From Mycobacterium sp. (GTDB lineage: Bacteria > Actinomycetota > Actinomycetes > Mycobacteriales > Mycobacteriaceae), in contig NZ_SCRH01000042.1 in NCBI RefSeq assembly GCF_004298145.1, positions 1 through 64,000 on the forward strand: a stretch of 64,000 nt of DNA. Reading direction: 5' to 3'. The stretch's first letter is position 1. Every line of letters starts with the position of its first letter. The notes beneath the pieces were generated by a model, which did no database searches, was not told the DNA's origin, and worked only from the letters and a program-made list of their open reading frames with translations. The translations under genes were made by a program, and so were the position numbers. Shown here one piece after another: positions 46,879 to 57,341 of the stretch.

Positions 46879-49698
46879 TTAGCCCGACTTCAGCATGTTG
46901 CGCAGCACGTACTGCAGGATGCCGCCGTTGCGGTAGTAGTCGGCCTCGCCGGGGGTGTCGATGCGCACCACCGCGTCGAACTCGATCGCGTCCGAACCAT
47001 CCTTGCTTGCCTTGACGCGCACCGTCTTCGGCGTCTTGCCGTTGTTGAGCTCCTCGATACCGGTGATGTCGAACACCTCGGTGCCATCCAGCCCCAGATC
47101 CCCGGCGGACTTGCCGTCCGGGAACTGCAACGGGATCACGCCCATACCGATCAGGTTGGACCGGTGGATCCGTTCGAACGACTCGGCGATCACCGCGCGC
47201 ACGCCGAGCAGCCGCGTTCCCTTGGCAGCCCAGTCGCGTGACGAGCCCGACCCGTACTCCTTACCGCCCAGCACCACCAGCGGAATGTCTTGTGCCGCAT
47301 AGTTTTGCGCCGCGTCATAGATGAACGCTTGCGGCGCTTCTCCATTTTCGGACTGGGTGAAGTCGCGGGTGTAGCCGCCGGACACGTCGTCGAGCAACAG
47401 GTTACGAAGCCTGATGTTGGCGAACGTGCCGCGGATCATCACCTCGTGATTGCCGCGCCGCGAGCCAAAGGAGTTGTAGTCCTTGCGTTCCACGCCGTGG
47501 TCGTCGAGGTACTGCGCCGCCGGAGTGCCCGGCTTGATGCTGCTGGCGGGGGAGATGTGGTCGGTGGTCACCGAGTCGCCGAGCAGCGCCAGCACCCGCG
47601 CGCCGGTGATGTCGGCGACCGGCTCAGGCTCGGCGGGCATGCCCTCGAAGTACGGAGGTCTACGCACGTACGTCGAATCCGAGTCCCACTCAAAGGTGTT
47701 GCCGCTCGGCGTGGGCAGGTTGCGCCAGCGCTCGTCACCCTTGAACACGTCGCCGTAGTTCTTGGTGAACATCTCGGAGTTGATCGCCGAGGCGATGGTG
47801 TCGGAGACATCCTGCTGCGACGGCCAGATGTCCTTCAAATAGACATCCTTGCCCGCTTTATCTTTCCCGAGCGGCTGCTGATCGAAGTCGAAGTCCATCG
47901 TCCCGGCCAGTGCGTAGGCCACCACCAGCGGCGGTGAAGCCAGGTAGTTCATCTTCACGTCCGGGTTGATGCGGCCCTCGAAGTTTCGGTTGCCTGACAG
48001 CACGGCGGTGACCGAAAGGTCTTTGTCGTTAATGGCTTTCGAAATCTCTTCCGGCAGCGGGCCGGAGTTGCCGATGCACGTGGTACACCCGTAGCCGACC
48101 AGATAGAAGCCGAGCTTCTCCAGGTACGGCCACAGGCCGGCCTTGTCGTAGTAGTCGTTGACCACCTGCGAGCCGGGCGCCATCGTGGTCTTCACCCACG
48201 GCTTGGACGCCAGGCCCTTTTCGACGGCGTTGCGGGCCAACAGCGCCGCGCCCAGCATCACCTCCGGATTGGAGGTGTTGGTGCACGACGTGACCGCGGC
48301 GATCACCACCGCGCCGTGGTCGAGCACGAACTCGCCACGCTCGTCCGACTTGACCGTCACCGGGCTGCTGGGTCGGCCCTGGGAATGGGCGGCCGCCGAA
48401 TGCACCTCGGGAACGTCGTCGGCATGTCCGTTCGACACGGCGCCCGGATCGCTGGCCGGGAATGTTTCCTCGACCGACTCGTCCAGTTTCGAGTAGCCCT
48501 GCTCCCCGTCGCCATCGACGTAACTGAGGATCTGCTTGCGGAAGGTGGACTTGGCCGCCGACAAGGCAATGCGGTCCTGCGGGCGCTTCGGTCCGGCGAT
48601 CGACGGCACCACCGTGGACAGGTCGAGCTCGAGGTACTCGGAGAACGCCGGCTCGTGCGTGGGGTCGTGCCACATGCCCTGTTCCTTGGCGTAGGCCTCG
48701 ACCAGCGCCAGCTGCTCATCCTTGCGGCCGGTGAAGCGCAGATAGGAGATGGTCTCCTCGTCGATTGGGAAAATGGCTGCGGTGGAACCGAATTCGGGGC
48801 TCATGTTGCCCAGGGTGGCGCGGTTGGCCAGCGGCACCTCGGCCACGCCCTTGCCATAGAACTCGACGAACTTTCCGACCACGCCGTGCTTGCGCAGCAT
48901 CTCGGTCACGGTGAGCACGACGTCGGTCGCCGTCACACCGGGCTGGATTTCGCCGGTCAGCTTGAAGCCGACCACGCGGGGGATCAGCATCGACACCGGC
49001 TGACCGAGCATCGCGGCCTCGGCCTCGATGCCACCTACGCCCCAGCCCAGAACGCCGAGGCCGTTGACCATCGTGGTGTGCGAGTCGGTGCCCACACAGG
49101 TGTCGGGGTAGGCCACCCCGTCGCGGCTCATCACCACGCTGGCGAGGTACTCGATGTTGACCTGGTGCACGATGCCGGTGCCCGGGGGCACCACCTTGAA
49201 GTCCTGGAATGCTCCCTGGCCCCAGCGCAGGAACTGATAGCGCTCGCCGTTGCGCTGGTACTCGATCTCGACGTTGCGCTCGAATGAGTCGGCGGTGCCG
49301 AACAGGTCGGCGATCACCGAGTGGTCGATCACCAGGTCGGCGGGCGCGAGCGGGTTGACCTTTTCCGGGTTGCCGCCGAGCTCGCCGATCGCCTCGCGCA
49401 TGGTGGCCAGGTCGACGATGCACGGCACACCGGTGAAGTCCTGCATCACGACCCGCGCTGGGGTGTACTGGATCTCGATGCTGGGCTCCGCCTTGGGATC
49501 CCAGTTTGCGATGGCCTCGATGTGGTCTTTGGTGATGTTGCTGCCGTCCTCGTTGCGCAGCAGGTTCTCGGCCAGCACCTTGAGGCTGTAGGGGAGCTTC
49601 TCCGTGTTGGGGACGGCGTCGAGGCGATAGATCTGGTAACTCTTGTCGCCGACCTCGAGGGTGTTGCGGGCTCCGAATGAGTTCACAGAATCAGTCAC
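46879..49698 (-). CDS. acn: Aconitate hydratase A
   Basis: A 939-residue aconitase/IRP1-type enzyme isomerising citrate to isocitrate with a [4Fe-4S] cluster. Cluster ligands are Cys472 (SCTNTSNP), Cys538 and Cys541 (GCTTCIGNSG). The GTG at 49698 has GGGAG five bases upstream. The frame stays open to 49785, but that segment contains the AcnR operator and is not aconitase-like, so I treat it as the 5' untranslated region. It connects Fe-S supply (suf operon) to the TCA cycle. Confidence 0.95.
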   Translation of the reverse strand: MTDSVNSFGARNTLEVGDKSYQIYRLDAVPNTEKLPYSLKVLAENLLRNEDGSNITKDHIEAIANWDPKAEPSIEIQYTPARVVMQDFTGVPCIVDLATMREAIGELGGNPEKVNPLAPADLVIDHSVIADLFGTADSFERNVEIEYQRNGERYQFLRWGQGAFQDFKVVPPGTGIVHQVNIEYLASVVMSRDGVAYPDTCVGTDSHTTMVNGLGVLGWGVGGIEAEAAMLGQPVSMLIPRVVGFKLTGEIQPGVTATDVVLTVTEMLRKHGVVGKFVEFYGKGVAEVPLANRATLGNMSPEFGSTAAIFPIDEETISYLRFTGRKDEQLALVEAYAKEQGMWHDPTHEPAFSEYLELDLSTVVPSIAGPKRPQDRIALSAAKSTFRKQILSYVDGDGEQGYSKLDESVEETFPASDPGAVSNGHADDVPEVHSAAAHSQGRPSSPVTVKSDERGEFVLDHGAVVIAAVTSCTNTSNPEVMLGAALLARNAVEKGLASKPWVKTTMAPGSQVVNDYYDKAGLWPYLEKLGFYLVGYGCTTCIGNSGPLPEEISKAINDKDLSVTAVLSGNRNFEGRINPDVKMNYLASPPLVVAYALAGTMDFDFDQQPLGKDKAGKDVYLKDIWPSQQDVSDTIASAINSEMFTKNYGDVFKGDERWRNLPTPSGNTFEWDSDSTYVRRPPYFEGMPAEPEPVADITGARVLALLGDSVTTDHISPASSIKPGTPAAQYLDDHGVERKDYNSFGSRRGNHEVMIRGTFANIRLRNLLLDDVSGGYTRDFTQSENGEAPQAFIYDAAQNYAAQDIPLVVLGGKEYGSGSSRDWAAKGTRLLGVRAVIAESFERIHRSNLIGMGVIPLQFPDGKSAGDLGLDGTEVFDITGIEELNNGKTPKTVRVKASKDGSDAIEFDAVVRIDTPGEADYYRNGGILQYVLRNMLKSG

Positions 49699-49766
49699 TT
49701 CAACTCCCAAGGATTTAGTTCTGCCGCCGACGGGGCTGGTGTCGGCGGGTGCGCTGCCAACTTTAA

Positions 49767-49782
49767 CAGTACGTTTGTCCTG
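49767..49782 (-). promoter_or_regulatory. AcnR operator
   Basis: Read on the minus strand, CAGGACAAACGTACTG matches the consensus CAGNACNNNCGTACTG that I recall as published for AcnR in corynebacteria and mycobacteria. It lies 69-84 bases upstream of the acn GTG, where a repressor could cover the promoter. The acnR gene is immediately downstream of acn. Confidence 0.8.
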
Positions 49783-50043
49783 CATTACGACAGCAGCCCT
49801 GACTTCAGTCTTATCGCGGTGGCCGCCGGTTTAAACCTGCGCGCATGCCCCAATCGCGCCGAGATCTACCGCGGGGCGACCCCCGCCGGCGCATGCCGAG
49901 TGCGTGGCTCACGTGTCGCGGGGAAGCGGGCCCGCGTGGCGGGCCGGAGCCGGCGCGGTGGGCCCGCGATGGGACGGGGCGACGTCGCGTACGGTGCCTG
50001 TAGCACTGCGCCAGGAGGGACACGCCGCCGCAGGAGGGAAACA
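49783..50043. promoter_or_regulatory. Divergent promoter region acn / Rv1476-like gene
   Basis: The rest of the 345-bp gap between divergent genes. It contains a perfect 10-bp palindrome GGTTTAAACC at 49828-49837 and the ribosome-binding site AGGAGG just before 50044. No coding sequence or RNA gene is visible. I cannot place -35/-10 elements with confidence. Confidence 0.4.
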
Positions 50044-50619
50044 ATGAACGGGCAAGATTCTTTCGTCGGACCGCTGCCGCAAACGGTTCCGGTGCTCCCC
50101 GCGTACATTCCCGTGGACGTCGACATCGCGATGGTCAAGGCCCAGGTCGCCGCCACCGGAGTCAGCGCGCCGCCGGCGGCCATGCCCGGACTGCTCGACG
50201 TGGTCAACCAAGCGCACGCCGAGGGCATCAACCTCAAGATCGTGCTGCTCGACCACAATCCCCCGAACGACACTCCGTTGCGCGACATCTCGACCGTGGT
50301 CGGCGCCGACTATCACGACGCCACCGTCCTGACACTGAGCCCGAGTTACGTCGGCAGCTACAGCACACAGTTCCCGCGCGTCACCCTCGAGGCCGGTGAG
50401 GACATCGCCAAGACGGGCAACCCGGTGGCCTCGGCGCAGCATTTCCTGCACGAGCTGGACACGCCCGAGTTTCCCTGGACCGGCCTGACCATCTTCCTCT
50501 TGATCGGGGTCTTCGCGGCGGCCGTCGGCACCCGGTTGTTGCAGGTGCGTAGCAAGCGCGCAGCAACGTCGGACGACGCGGCGGCCGCTGAGGATGCCGA
50601 GGCCAATACCGGCGCCTGA
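50044..50619 (+). CDS. Membrane-anchored protein, Rv1476-like
   Basis: A 191-residue protein. A soluble N-terminal domain (about 20-130) resembles TPM-type or DUF6676 proteins, with the conserved-looking VLLDHNPPNDTPLRDISTVV. One helix near 146-168 (TGLTIFLLIGVFAAAVGTRL) anchors it, followed by an Ala/Asp-rich cytoplasmic tail. ATG 50044 has GCAGGAGGG upstream. It precedes ripA as in M. tuberculosis; a cell-envelope role is only inferred from context. Confidence 0.8.
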   Translation: MNGQDSFVGPLPQTVPVLPAYIPVDVDIAMVKAQVAATGVSAPPAAMPGLLDVVNQAHAEGINLKIVLLDHNPPNDTPLRDISTVVGADYHDATVLTLSPSYVGSYSTQFPRVTLEAGEDIAKTGNPVASAQHFLHELDTPEFPWTGLTIFLLIGVFAAAVGTRLLQVRSKRAATSDDAAAAEDAEANTGA

Positions 50620-50857
50620 CAACTCGTATTCGTTTCTTCGGGTTCGGCTGACGAATTCCGCCCCCTGCCACGGCAAACGGGGCAGGTCACCGTTCGGTCA
50701 CAGTAAACGCACGTAGAGAGTGCGATTTCAGCGGGGCGTTTGCACGCCCACCCATGTGACGTACGGTGCAAATGATGCTGGTGTTGTCTTTGGCGCCTTA
50801 CGAGAGATCTGTGGCCGGCGCCACCCGTCGCGTCGAGCCGTAGGAGACCTGAGTCGA

Positions 50858-52297
50858 ATGAGACGCACACGCTGGGGGTCTTCCGCGCGACCGGCCGCAC
50901 GGCTGGTGCGGCCCATCGTGCCGTCGGTGCTGAGCGTGGCCCTGTTGATATGCACCCCGGGCCTGGCGCAGGGTGATTCCACCGCCGACAATCTGGCCGC
51001 ACTGATCGCGAACGTCGCCAAGGCCAACCAGCGCCTGCAGAACCTCAGCGCCGAAATTCAGACCGAGCAGGAAAGCGTCAACAAAGCCCTGGTCGACGTG
51101 GAGACCGCCCGGGACAACGCGGCGACCGCCCAACACGATCTTCAGACCAGCCAGCAGGCGGTCAAGGATTCCACCGCGGCGATCGCCGGGGCGCAGCGCC
51201 GCTTCGATACTTTCGCCGCGGCCGCCTACATGAACGGCCCGTCGAGCAGTTACCTGAACGCCGGCAGCCCCGACGACATCATCGCCACCGAAGCCGCCGC
51301 CAAGAGCCTGACCGCCAGTTCGCAGACCGTGATGGCCAAGCTGCAGCAGGCCCGCACCGAGCAGGTGAACAAGGAATCGGCGGCGCGGCTCGCCAAGCAG
51401 AACGCCGACAAGGCCGCCGCCGGCGCCAAGGCCAGCCAGGATGCCGCCGTGGCGGCGCTGACCAACTCCAGGCAGAAGTTCGACGAGCAGCGCGAGGACA
51501 TGATCCGCCTGGCCGCCGAGCGGAACCAGGCGCAGGCCAAGCTCGAGGAGGCCAAGCGTGAGGCCGCCGCCCGGCAGGGGTCGACGGGCGGGGCTCCGGC
51601 GTCCGGTGACCGGTGGGAGTCGGGAACACCGGGCGCGGCGGCGCCGTCGGCCGGGGGCCGCCAATGGGACGGCGCCTGGGACCCCACCCTGCCGATGATC
51701 CCGAGCGCCAACATTCCTGGCGACCCGATCGCGGTGATCAACCAGGTGCTGGGCATCTCGGCCACCTCGACGCAGGTCACCGCCGGTCTCGGCCGTAACT
51801 TCCTGCAGCAGATCGGCATCCTCAAGCCCGACGACACCGGCATCACCAACGCGGCGCCGGGCGGGGTCGGGGGGCGGATCCCGCGGGTCTATGGGCGCCA
51901 GGCTTCCGAGTACGTCATCCGGCGCGGCATGTCCCAGATCGGCGTGCCCTACTCCTGGGGCGGCGGCAACGCGGCCGGCCCGAGTAAGGGAATCGACTCC
52001 GGGGCGGGCATCACCGGCTTCGACTGTTCGGGTCTGGTCTTGTACTCGTTCGCCGGGGTGGGGATCAAGCTGCCGCACTACTCGGGCTCGCAGTACAACC
52101 TGGGCCGCAAGATCCCGTCCTCGCAGATGCGCCGCGGCGACGTCATCTTCTACGGCCCGGGCGGTAGCCAGCACGTGACGATCTACCTCGGTGACGGCCA
52201 GATGCTCGAGGCGCCCGACATCGGGTTGAAGGTCCGCGTCGCCCCGGTGCGCACCAGCGGCATGACCCCCTACGTGGTCCGTTACATCGAGTACTGA
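50858..52297 (+). CDS. ripA: RipA, peptidoglycan endopeptidase
   Basis: A 479-residue secreted NlpC/P60 hydrolase cutting the D-Glu-mDAP bond to separate daughter cells. A signal peptide covers residues 1-39 (cleavage probably after LAQG). A long coiled coil (45-240) is the inhibitory/targeting part, then a Gly/Pro linker, then the catalytic domain with Cys390, His439 and Glu451 (GFDCSGLV, SQHVTIYLGDGQMLE). Numbering is seven higher than I recall for M. tuberculosis. ATG 50858 fits the signal peptide. ripB follows 10 bp later. Confidence 0.96.
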   Translation: MRRTRWGSSARPAARLVRPIVPSVLSVALLICTPGLAQGDSTADNLAALIANVAKANQRLQNLSAEIQTEQESVNKALVDVETARDNAATAQHDLQTSQQAVKDSTAAIAGAQRRFDTFAAAAYMNGPSSSYLNAGSPDDIIATEAAAKSLTASSQTVMAKLQQARTEQVNKESAARLAKQNADKAAAGAKASQDAAVAALTNSRQKFDEQREDMIRLAAERNQAQAKLEEAKREAAARQGSTGGAPASGDRWESGTPGAAAPSAGGRQWDGAWDPTLPMIPSANIPGDPIAVINQVLGISATSTQVTAGLGRNFLQQIGILKPDDTGITNAAPGGVGGRIPRVYGRQASEYVIRRGMSQIGVPYSWGGGNAAGPSKGIDSGAGITGFDCSGLVLYSFAGVGIKLPHYSGSQYNLGRKIPSSQMRRGDVIFYGPGGSQHVTIYLGDGQMLEAPDIGLKVRVAPVRTSGMTPYVVRYIEY

Positions 52298-52307
52298 ACG
52301 AGGAGCT

Positions 52308-53042
52308 ATGCGCCGCAAGCGGTTTCGTTTCATCAACTTCGCCTGGATCACCACCGTGGTGACCGGGCTGATGCTTACCGTGGCCGGCCCGGCTCCGCTG
52401 GCCACGGCCGACCCCGGCGCGTGGGATCCCACCCTGCCGGCCCAGATCAGCGCCGGCGCCCCGGGAGATCCGCTGGCCGTCGCGAACGCCTCGCTGCAGG
52501 CCACCGCCCAGGCCACCCAAACCACATTCAACCTGGGCAAGCAGTTCCTGGGCGGGCTCGGGATCAACCTCGGCGGCGATCCCGCTCCCAGCGCGGCAAC
52601 CCCCACCAACCCGGGCGGCAAGATCCCGCGGGTCTACGGCCGCCAAGCCATCGAGTACGTGATCAAGCGGGGCGGATCGCAGATGGGTGTCCCGTATTCG
52701 TGGGGCGGCGGCTCGCTGGACGGGCCCAGCAAGGGCGTCGGCGACGGCGCCAACATCAACGGCTTCGACTGCTCGGGCCTGATGCGCTACATGTTCGCCG
52801 GCGTCGGCGTGCTGATCCCGCGGTTCTCCGGTGACCAGTACAACGCCGGGCGCCACATTCCGCCGGATCAGGCCAGGCGCGGCGACCTGATCTTCTACGG
52901 CCCGAACGGCAGCCAGCACGTCACCATGTACCTGGGCAACGGCCAGATGCTGGAGGCCTCCGGCAGCGCCGGAAAGGTAACGGTCAGCGCGGTTCGTAAG
53001 CCCGGCATGACGCCGTTCCTGACCAGGATCATCGAGTACTGA
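52308..53042 (+). CDS. ripB: RipB, NlpC/P60 endopeptidase
   Basis: A 244-residue secreted hydrolase related to the RipA catalytic half but lacking the coiled coil. Signal peptide 1-35 (ATADP). Catalytic Cys155 (GFDCSGLM), His204 (SQHVTMYLG) and Glu216. It acts on peptidoglycan stem peptides without the autoinhibitory domain of RipA. GAGGAGC lies before the ATG. It is probably co-transcribed with ripA. Confidence 0.95.
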   Translation: MRRKRFRFINFAWITTVVTGLMLTVAGPAPLATADPGAWDPTLPAQISAGAPGDPLAVANASLQATAQATQTTFNLGKQFLGGLGINLGGDPAPSAATPTNPGGKIPRVYGRQAIEYVIKRGGSQMGVPYSWGGGSLDGPSKGVGDGANINGFDCSGLMRYMFAGVGVLIPRFSGDQYNAGRHIPPDQARRGDLIFYGPNGSQHVTMYLGNGQMLEASGSAGKVTVSAVRKPGMTPFLTRIIEY

Positions 53043-53208
53043 CGCCGGGTGTCCCCGAGCGGGCACGTCCCCGGGGCGGGAGCACCAGCGTCGACGGAAT
53101 TCGGCAGGCCTGGAATAGTTGGACGCGGGCACGTCGCTGCCCCACGACATTCGTCGTGCCGGCAGTCGTGTCCGATCGAGTTGGTTGAGCGGTGGAAGGT
53201 AGCAGTTC

Positions 53209-54338
<1,130 letters not shown>

Positions 54339-54342
<4 letters not shown>

Positions 54343-55292
54343 CCGATCCCAAGCGGCCGCCGGCTGTCCATCCGCCCTCGATGCAGCGCGGGCAGATCGA
54401 CGACCCGAAGCTGTCGGCGGCGCTGCGCACCCTCGAGCTCACCGTCAAACGCAAGCTCGACGGTGTGCTGCATGGCGATCACCTCGGCCTGATCCCCGGG
54501 CCGGGCTCCGAGCCGGGGGAGTCGCGCGAGTATCAGCCCGGCGACGACGTCCGGCGTATGGACTGGGCCGTCACCGCGCGCACCACGCACCCCCACGTTC
54601 GGCAGATGATCGCCGACCGCGAGCTGGAAACGTGGTTGGTGGTCGACATGTCGGCCAGCCTGGACTTCGGTACCACCGTGTGCGAGAAGCGGGACCTGGC
54701 GGTGGCGGCCGCGGCCGCGATCACCTACCTCAACAGCGGTGGAGGCAACCGGCTCGGTGCGATCGTCTCCACCGGCGCGGACATGATCCGAGTGCCCGCC
54801 CGCTCGGGTCGCCAGCATGAGCAGACGCTGTTGCGCACCATCGCCACCACGCCCCGCGCGCCGGTCGGGGTGCGCGGCGATCTGGCGACGGCGATCGACG
54901 CGCTGCGCCGCCCGGAACGCCGCCGCGGCATGGCGGTGATCATCAGCGACTTCCTCGGGCCGATCAACTGGATGCGCCCGTTGCGGGCGGTCGCCGCCCG
55001 GCACGAGGTGTTGGCCATCGAGGTGCTCGACCCCCGCGACGTCGAACTGCCCGACATCGGCGACGTGGTGCTGCAGGACGCCGAGTCCGGGGTCACCCGC
55101 GAATTCACCATCGACGCCCAGCTGCGTGACGATTTCGCCAAGGCCGCCGCGGCGCACCGCGCCGACGTGGCCCGCACCGTCCGCAGCTGCGGGGCCCCGA
55201 TACTGACGCTTCGCACCGACCGCGACTGGATCGCCGACATCGTGCGGTTCGTGGAATCCCGCCGGCGCGGGGCATTGGCGGGGCGGCAGTGA
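54339..55292 (+). CDS. DUF58 protein
   Basis: A 317-residue DUF58 protein. The family signature YQPGDDVRRMDWAVTART is at about residues 62-79, and VVDMSASLDFG begins a VWA-like fold. No membrane segment is visible. GTG 54339 overlaps the moxR1 stop and the stop overlaps the VWA gene. The MoxR-DUF58-VWA trio probably works as one complex. It corresponds to Rv1480. Confidence 0.9.
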
Positions 55293-56296
55293 CATTGCCG
55301 CTCCTCGGCCCGATATCGTTGTCGGGCTTCGAACATTCGTGGTTCTTCCTGTTCCTGCTGGTCGTCGTCGGGCTGGCGGCGCTCTACATCTTGATGCAGT
55401 TGGCGCGGCAGCGGCGCATGCTGCGGTTCGCCAACATGGAGCTGCTGGAAAGCGTTGCCCCCAAGCGCCCGTCGACGTGGCGGCATGTGCCGGCGATCCT
55501 GCTCGTCGCGTCGCTGGTGCTGTTCACCATCGCGATGGCGGGCCCGACCAACGACGTCCGCATTCCCCGCAACCGCGCGGTGGTGATGCTGGTGATCGAC
55601 GTGTCGCAGTCGATGCGCGCCACCGATGTCGCGCCCAACCGGATGGCGGCCGCCCAGGAGGCCGCCAAACAGTTCGCCGACGAGCTGACGCCGGGCATCA
55701 ACCTCGGGCTGATCGCGTATGCGGGGACCGCGACGGTGTTGGTGTCGCCGACGACCAACCGGGATTCGACCAAGACCGCGCTGGACAAGCTGCAGTTCGC
55801 CGACCGCACCGCCACCGGGGAGGGCATCTTCACCGCTTTGCAGGCCATCGCGACCGTCGGCGCGGTGATCGGTGGCGGCGACAAACCGCCGCCGGCGCGC
55901 ATCGTGTTGTTCTCTGACGGCAAGGAGACGATGCCGACCAATCCGGACAACCCGAAGGGCGCCTTCACCGCCGCGCGCACCGCCAAGGACCAGGGTGTGC
56001 CGATCTCGACCATCTCCTTCGGCACGCCGTACGGCTTCGTCGAGATCAACGACCAGCGCCAGCCGGTGCCGGTCGACGACGAGACGCTCAAGAAGGTCGC
56101 CCAGCTCTCGGGCGGGAACGCCTACAACGCTGCGTCTTTGCAGGAACTGAAGTCGGTCTACGCGACGCTGCAGCAGCAGATCGGCTACGAGACGATCAAA
56201 GGCGATGCCAGCGTGGGCTGGGTGCGGTTGGGTGCGCTGGTGTTGGCGTTGGCGGCGTTGGCGGCGCTGCTCATCAACCGCCGCCTGCCGACCTAG
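55289..56296 (+). CDS. VWA-domain membrane protein
   Basis: A 335-residue protein with helices at about 18-36, 67-84 and 308-330 enclosing a von Willebrand A domain. The metal-binding MIDAS residues Asp104, Ser106 and Ser108 (DVSQS) are intact, with the later Thr and Asp (FSDGKETMPTNPD). The domain probably faces the outside or periplasm and binds a partner protein. It is the last gene of the MoxR module and equals Rv1481 in length. Confidence 0.9.
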   Translation: MTLPLLGPISLSGFEHSWFFLFLLVVVGLAALYILMQLARQRRMLRFANMELLESVAPKRPSTWRHVPAILLVASLVLFTIAMAGPTNDVRIPRNRAVVMLVIDVSQSMRATDVAPNRMAAAQEAAKQFADELTPGINLGLIAYAGTATVLVSPTTNRDSTKTALDKLQFADRTATGEGIFTALQAIATVGAVIGGGDKPPPARIVLFSDGKETMPTNPDNPKGAFTAARTAKDQGVPISTISFGTPYGFVEINDQRQPVPVDDETLKKVAQLSGGNAYNAASLQELKSVYATLQQQIGYETIKGDASVGWVRLGALVLALAALAALLINRRLPT

Positions 56297-56312
56297 TCTT
56301 CTTCCCGCGCCC

Positions 56313-56358
56313 GTAACGCCACGGCGGAACTCTGCTCGATTCTTCGCCCTGGCGTTAC
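56313..56358. repeat. 46-bp palindromic repeat, copy 1
   Basis: Starts GTAACGCCACGGCG and ends CGCCCTGGCGTTAC, forming inverted arms of about 14 bp with one or two mismatches around the centre. It is 41/46 identical to the copy at 57243 and has the same orientation. It contains the stop codon of the minus-strand nuclease gene (56355-56357) and lies 16 bp after the VWA stop. Confidence 0.88.
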
Positions 56359-57200
56359 ATGCGGCGGGCTCGAGCGTCGCGCACCCGGCGGATGATGTCG
56401 TCGGGGTGATGCTCGGCGATGACCCGGACGACGATCCACCCGCGACGCTCGAGCATCTCGAAGCGGCCGATGTCTTTGGCGAATTGCGTGCGAAGAGACC
56501 GGTGATGGTCGCCGTCGTACTCGACGGCGACCTTGATGTCCTCCCAGCCAAGGTCCAAATATGCCTCGGCCCAGCCCCATTCGTTGTATACCGCGATCTG
56601 CGTCTGCGTCTGCGGCCGCGGGAAGCCGGCATCTGTCAACAGCAGACGTAGCCACGTTTCCTTCGGGGATTGAGCCCCGCCGTCGACCAGTTCGAGGACC
56701 GCCCTGGCGGCCTTCAAGCCGTGGCGGCCGCGGTAGCGGTCCGTGAGCAGCTCAACGTCGGCCATCTTCAGCTCAGTCGCTTGCACTAGCGCGTCGATCG
56801 CAGCGACTGCCATGCCCCTGGGATGGCGGCGCGCCAGGTCGAGTGCGGTGCGCGCCGGCGTGGTGACGCGCATCTGGTCGACGACGGCGATCTCGTCGGG
56901 CTCGATGCGTTCCTCCCAGGCGTGCACCCCGGAAGTGGGGCGGCGATTGGTGTCGATGATCTCAGCGGGCCGGGACGGGTCGATCCACCGGGCGCCATGC
57001 ATGGCGGAGGCGGAGAAGCCCGCCAGGGTGCCGCGGCGGCGAGACCTCAGCCAGCATGCCTTCGCGCGCAGCATCGCCGTCAGTTCGGCATCCCTCGGCA
57101 TGTACACATCGCGATGCAGCGCGACGTGACGACTTCGCAGCTCGTGGCGCGACATCAGCCGCGCGGCCAGGGCTTCGCTGCCCAGGAAGGGGTCGGTCAT
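56355..57200 (-). CDS. DUF559/Vsr-like nuclease-fold protein
   Basis: A 281-residue protein. The N-terminal half resembles the AbiEi-like winged-helix region often fused to DUF559 (RVTTPARTALDLARRHP). The C-terminal 110 residues have a PD-(D/E)XK-type layout: a Glu in SPKETWLRLLL, then AYLDLGWEDIKVAVEYDGDH, ending in RRGWIVVRVIAEH. This resembles Vsr-type endonuclease folds, but activity is unproven. It is the only minus-strand gene between the MoxR module and fabG1 and is flanked by two copies of a 46-bp palindrome. An Rv1482c equivalent sits here in M. tuberculosis. Confidence 0.75.
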   Translation of the reverse strand: MTDPFLGSEALAARLMSRHELRSRHVALHRDVYMPRDAELTAMLRAKACWLRSRRRGTLAGFSASAMHGARWIDPSRPAEIIDTNRRPTSGVHAWEERIEPDEIAVVDQMRVTTPARTALDLARRHPRGMAVAAIDALVQATELKMADVELLTDRYRGRHGLKAARAVLELVDGGAQSPKETWLRLLLTDAGFPRPQTQTQIAVYNEWGWAEAYLDLGWEDIKVAVEYDGDHHRSLRTQFAKDIGRFEMLERRGWIVVRVIAEHHPDDIIRRVRDARARRM

Positions 57201-57242
57201 GACGAGAGTGTGCTGGGCCTCACCGACACGTGGATGCGGGGT

Positions 57243-57288
57243 GTAACGGCAGGGCGAGATTCTGCTCGATTCTTCGCCCTGGCGTTAC
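57243..57288. repeat. 46-bp palindromic repeat, copy 2
   Basis: Starts GTAACGGCAGGGCG and ends CGCCCTGGCGTTAC; the 14-bp arms pair with a single mismatch. It lies between the nuclease gene start (57200) and the fabG1 promoter, in the same orientation as copy 1. Confidence 0.88.
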
Positions 57289-57320
57289 GCCCGGGGTCAG
57301 CCGGTTTCGGCCGCGACGAG

Positions 57321-57341
57321 CCGAGACGATAGGTTGACGGG
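57321..57341 (+). promoter_or_regulatory. fabG1-inhA promoter region
   Basis: CCGAGACGATAGGTTGACGG followed by G lies directly before the fabG1 GTG. It is nearly identical to the M. tuberculosis region in which promoter-up changes at -17, -15 and -8 give isoniazid/ethionamide resistance. Here -17 (57325) is G, -15 (57327) is C and -8 (57334) is T, the wild-type bases as I recall them. One visible difference is GA instead of GT after GGTT. Confidence 0.8.

Noticed and set aside
49699..49785. An N-terminal extension of aconitase
   Set aside because: It contains the AcnR operator, lacks family similarity and has no ribosome-binding site; GTG 49698 has one.
49828..49837. GGTTTAAACC as a separate regulatory site
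   Set aside because: A perfect 10-bp palindrome, but alone it can occur by chance, and the AcnR site nearby explains acn control. It is only mentioned in the intergenic entry.
50664..50686. A hairpin CCTGCC ... GGCAGG before ripA as terminator or part of a c-di-AMP riboswitch
   Set aside because: No U-tract follows, and the conserved riboswitch blocks I would expect are not visible. A covariance-model search for the ydaO family on 50620-50857 would decide.
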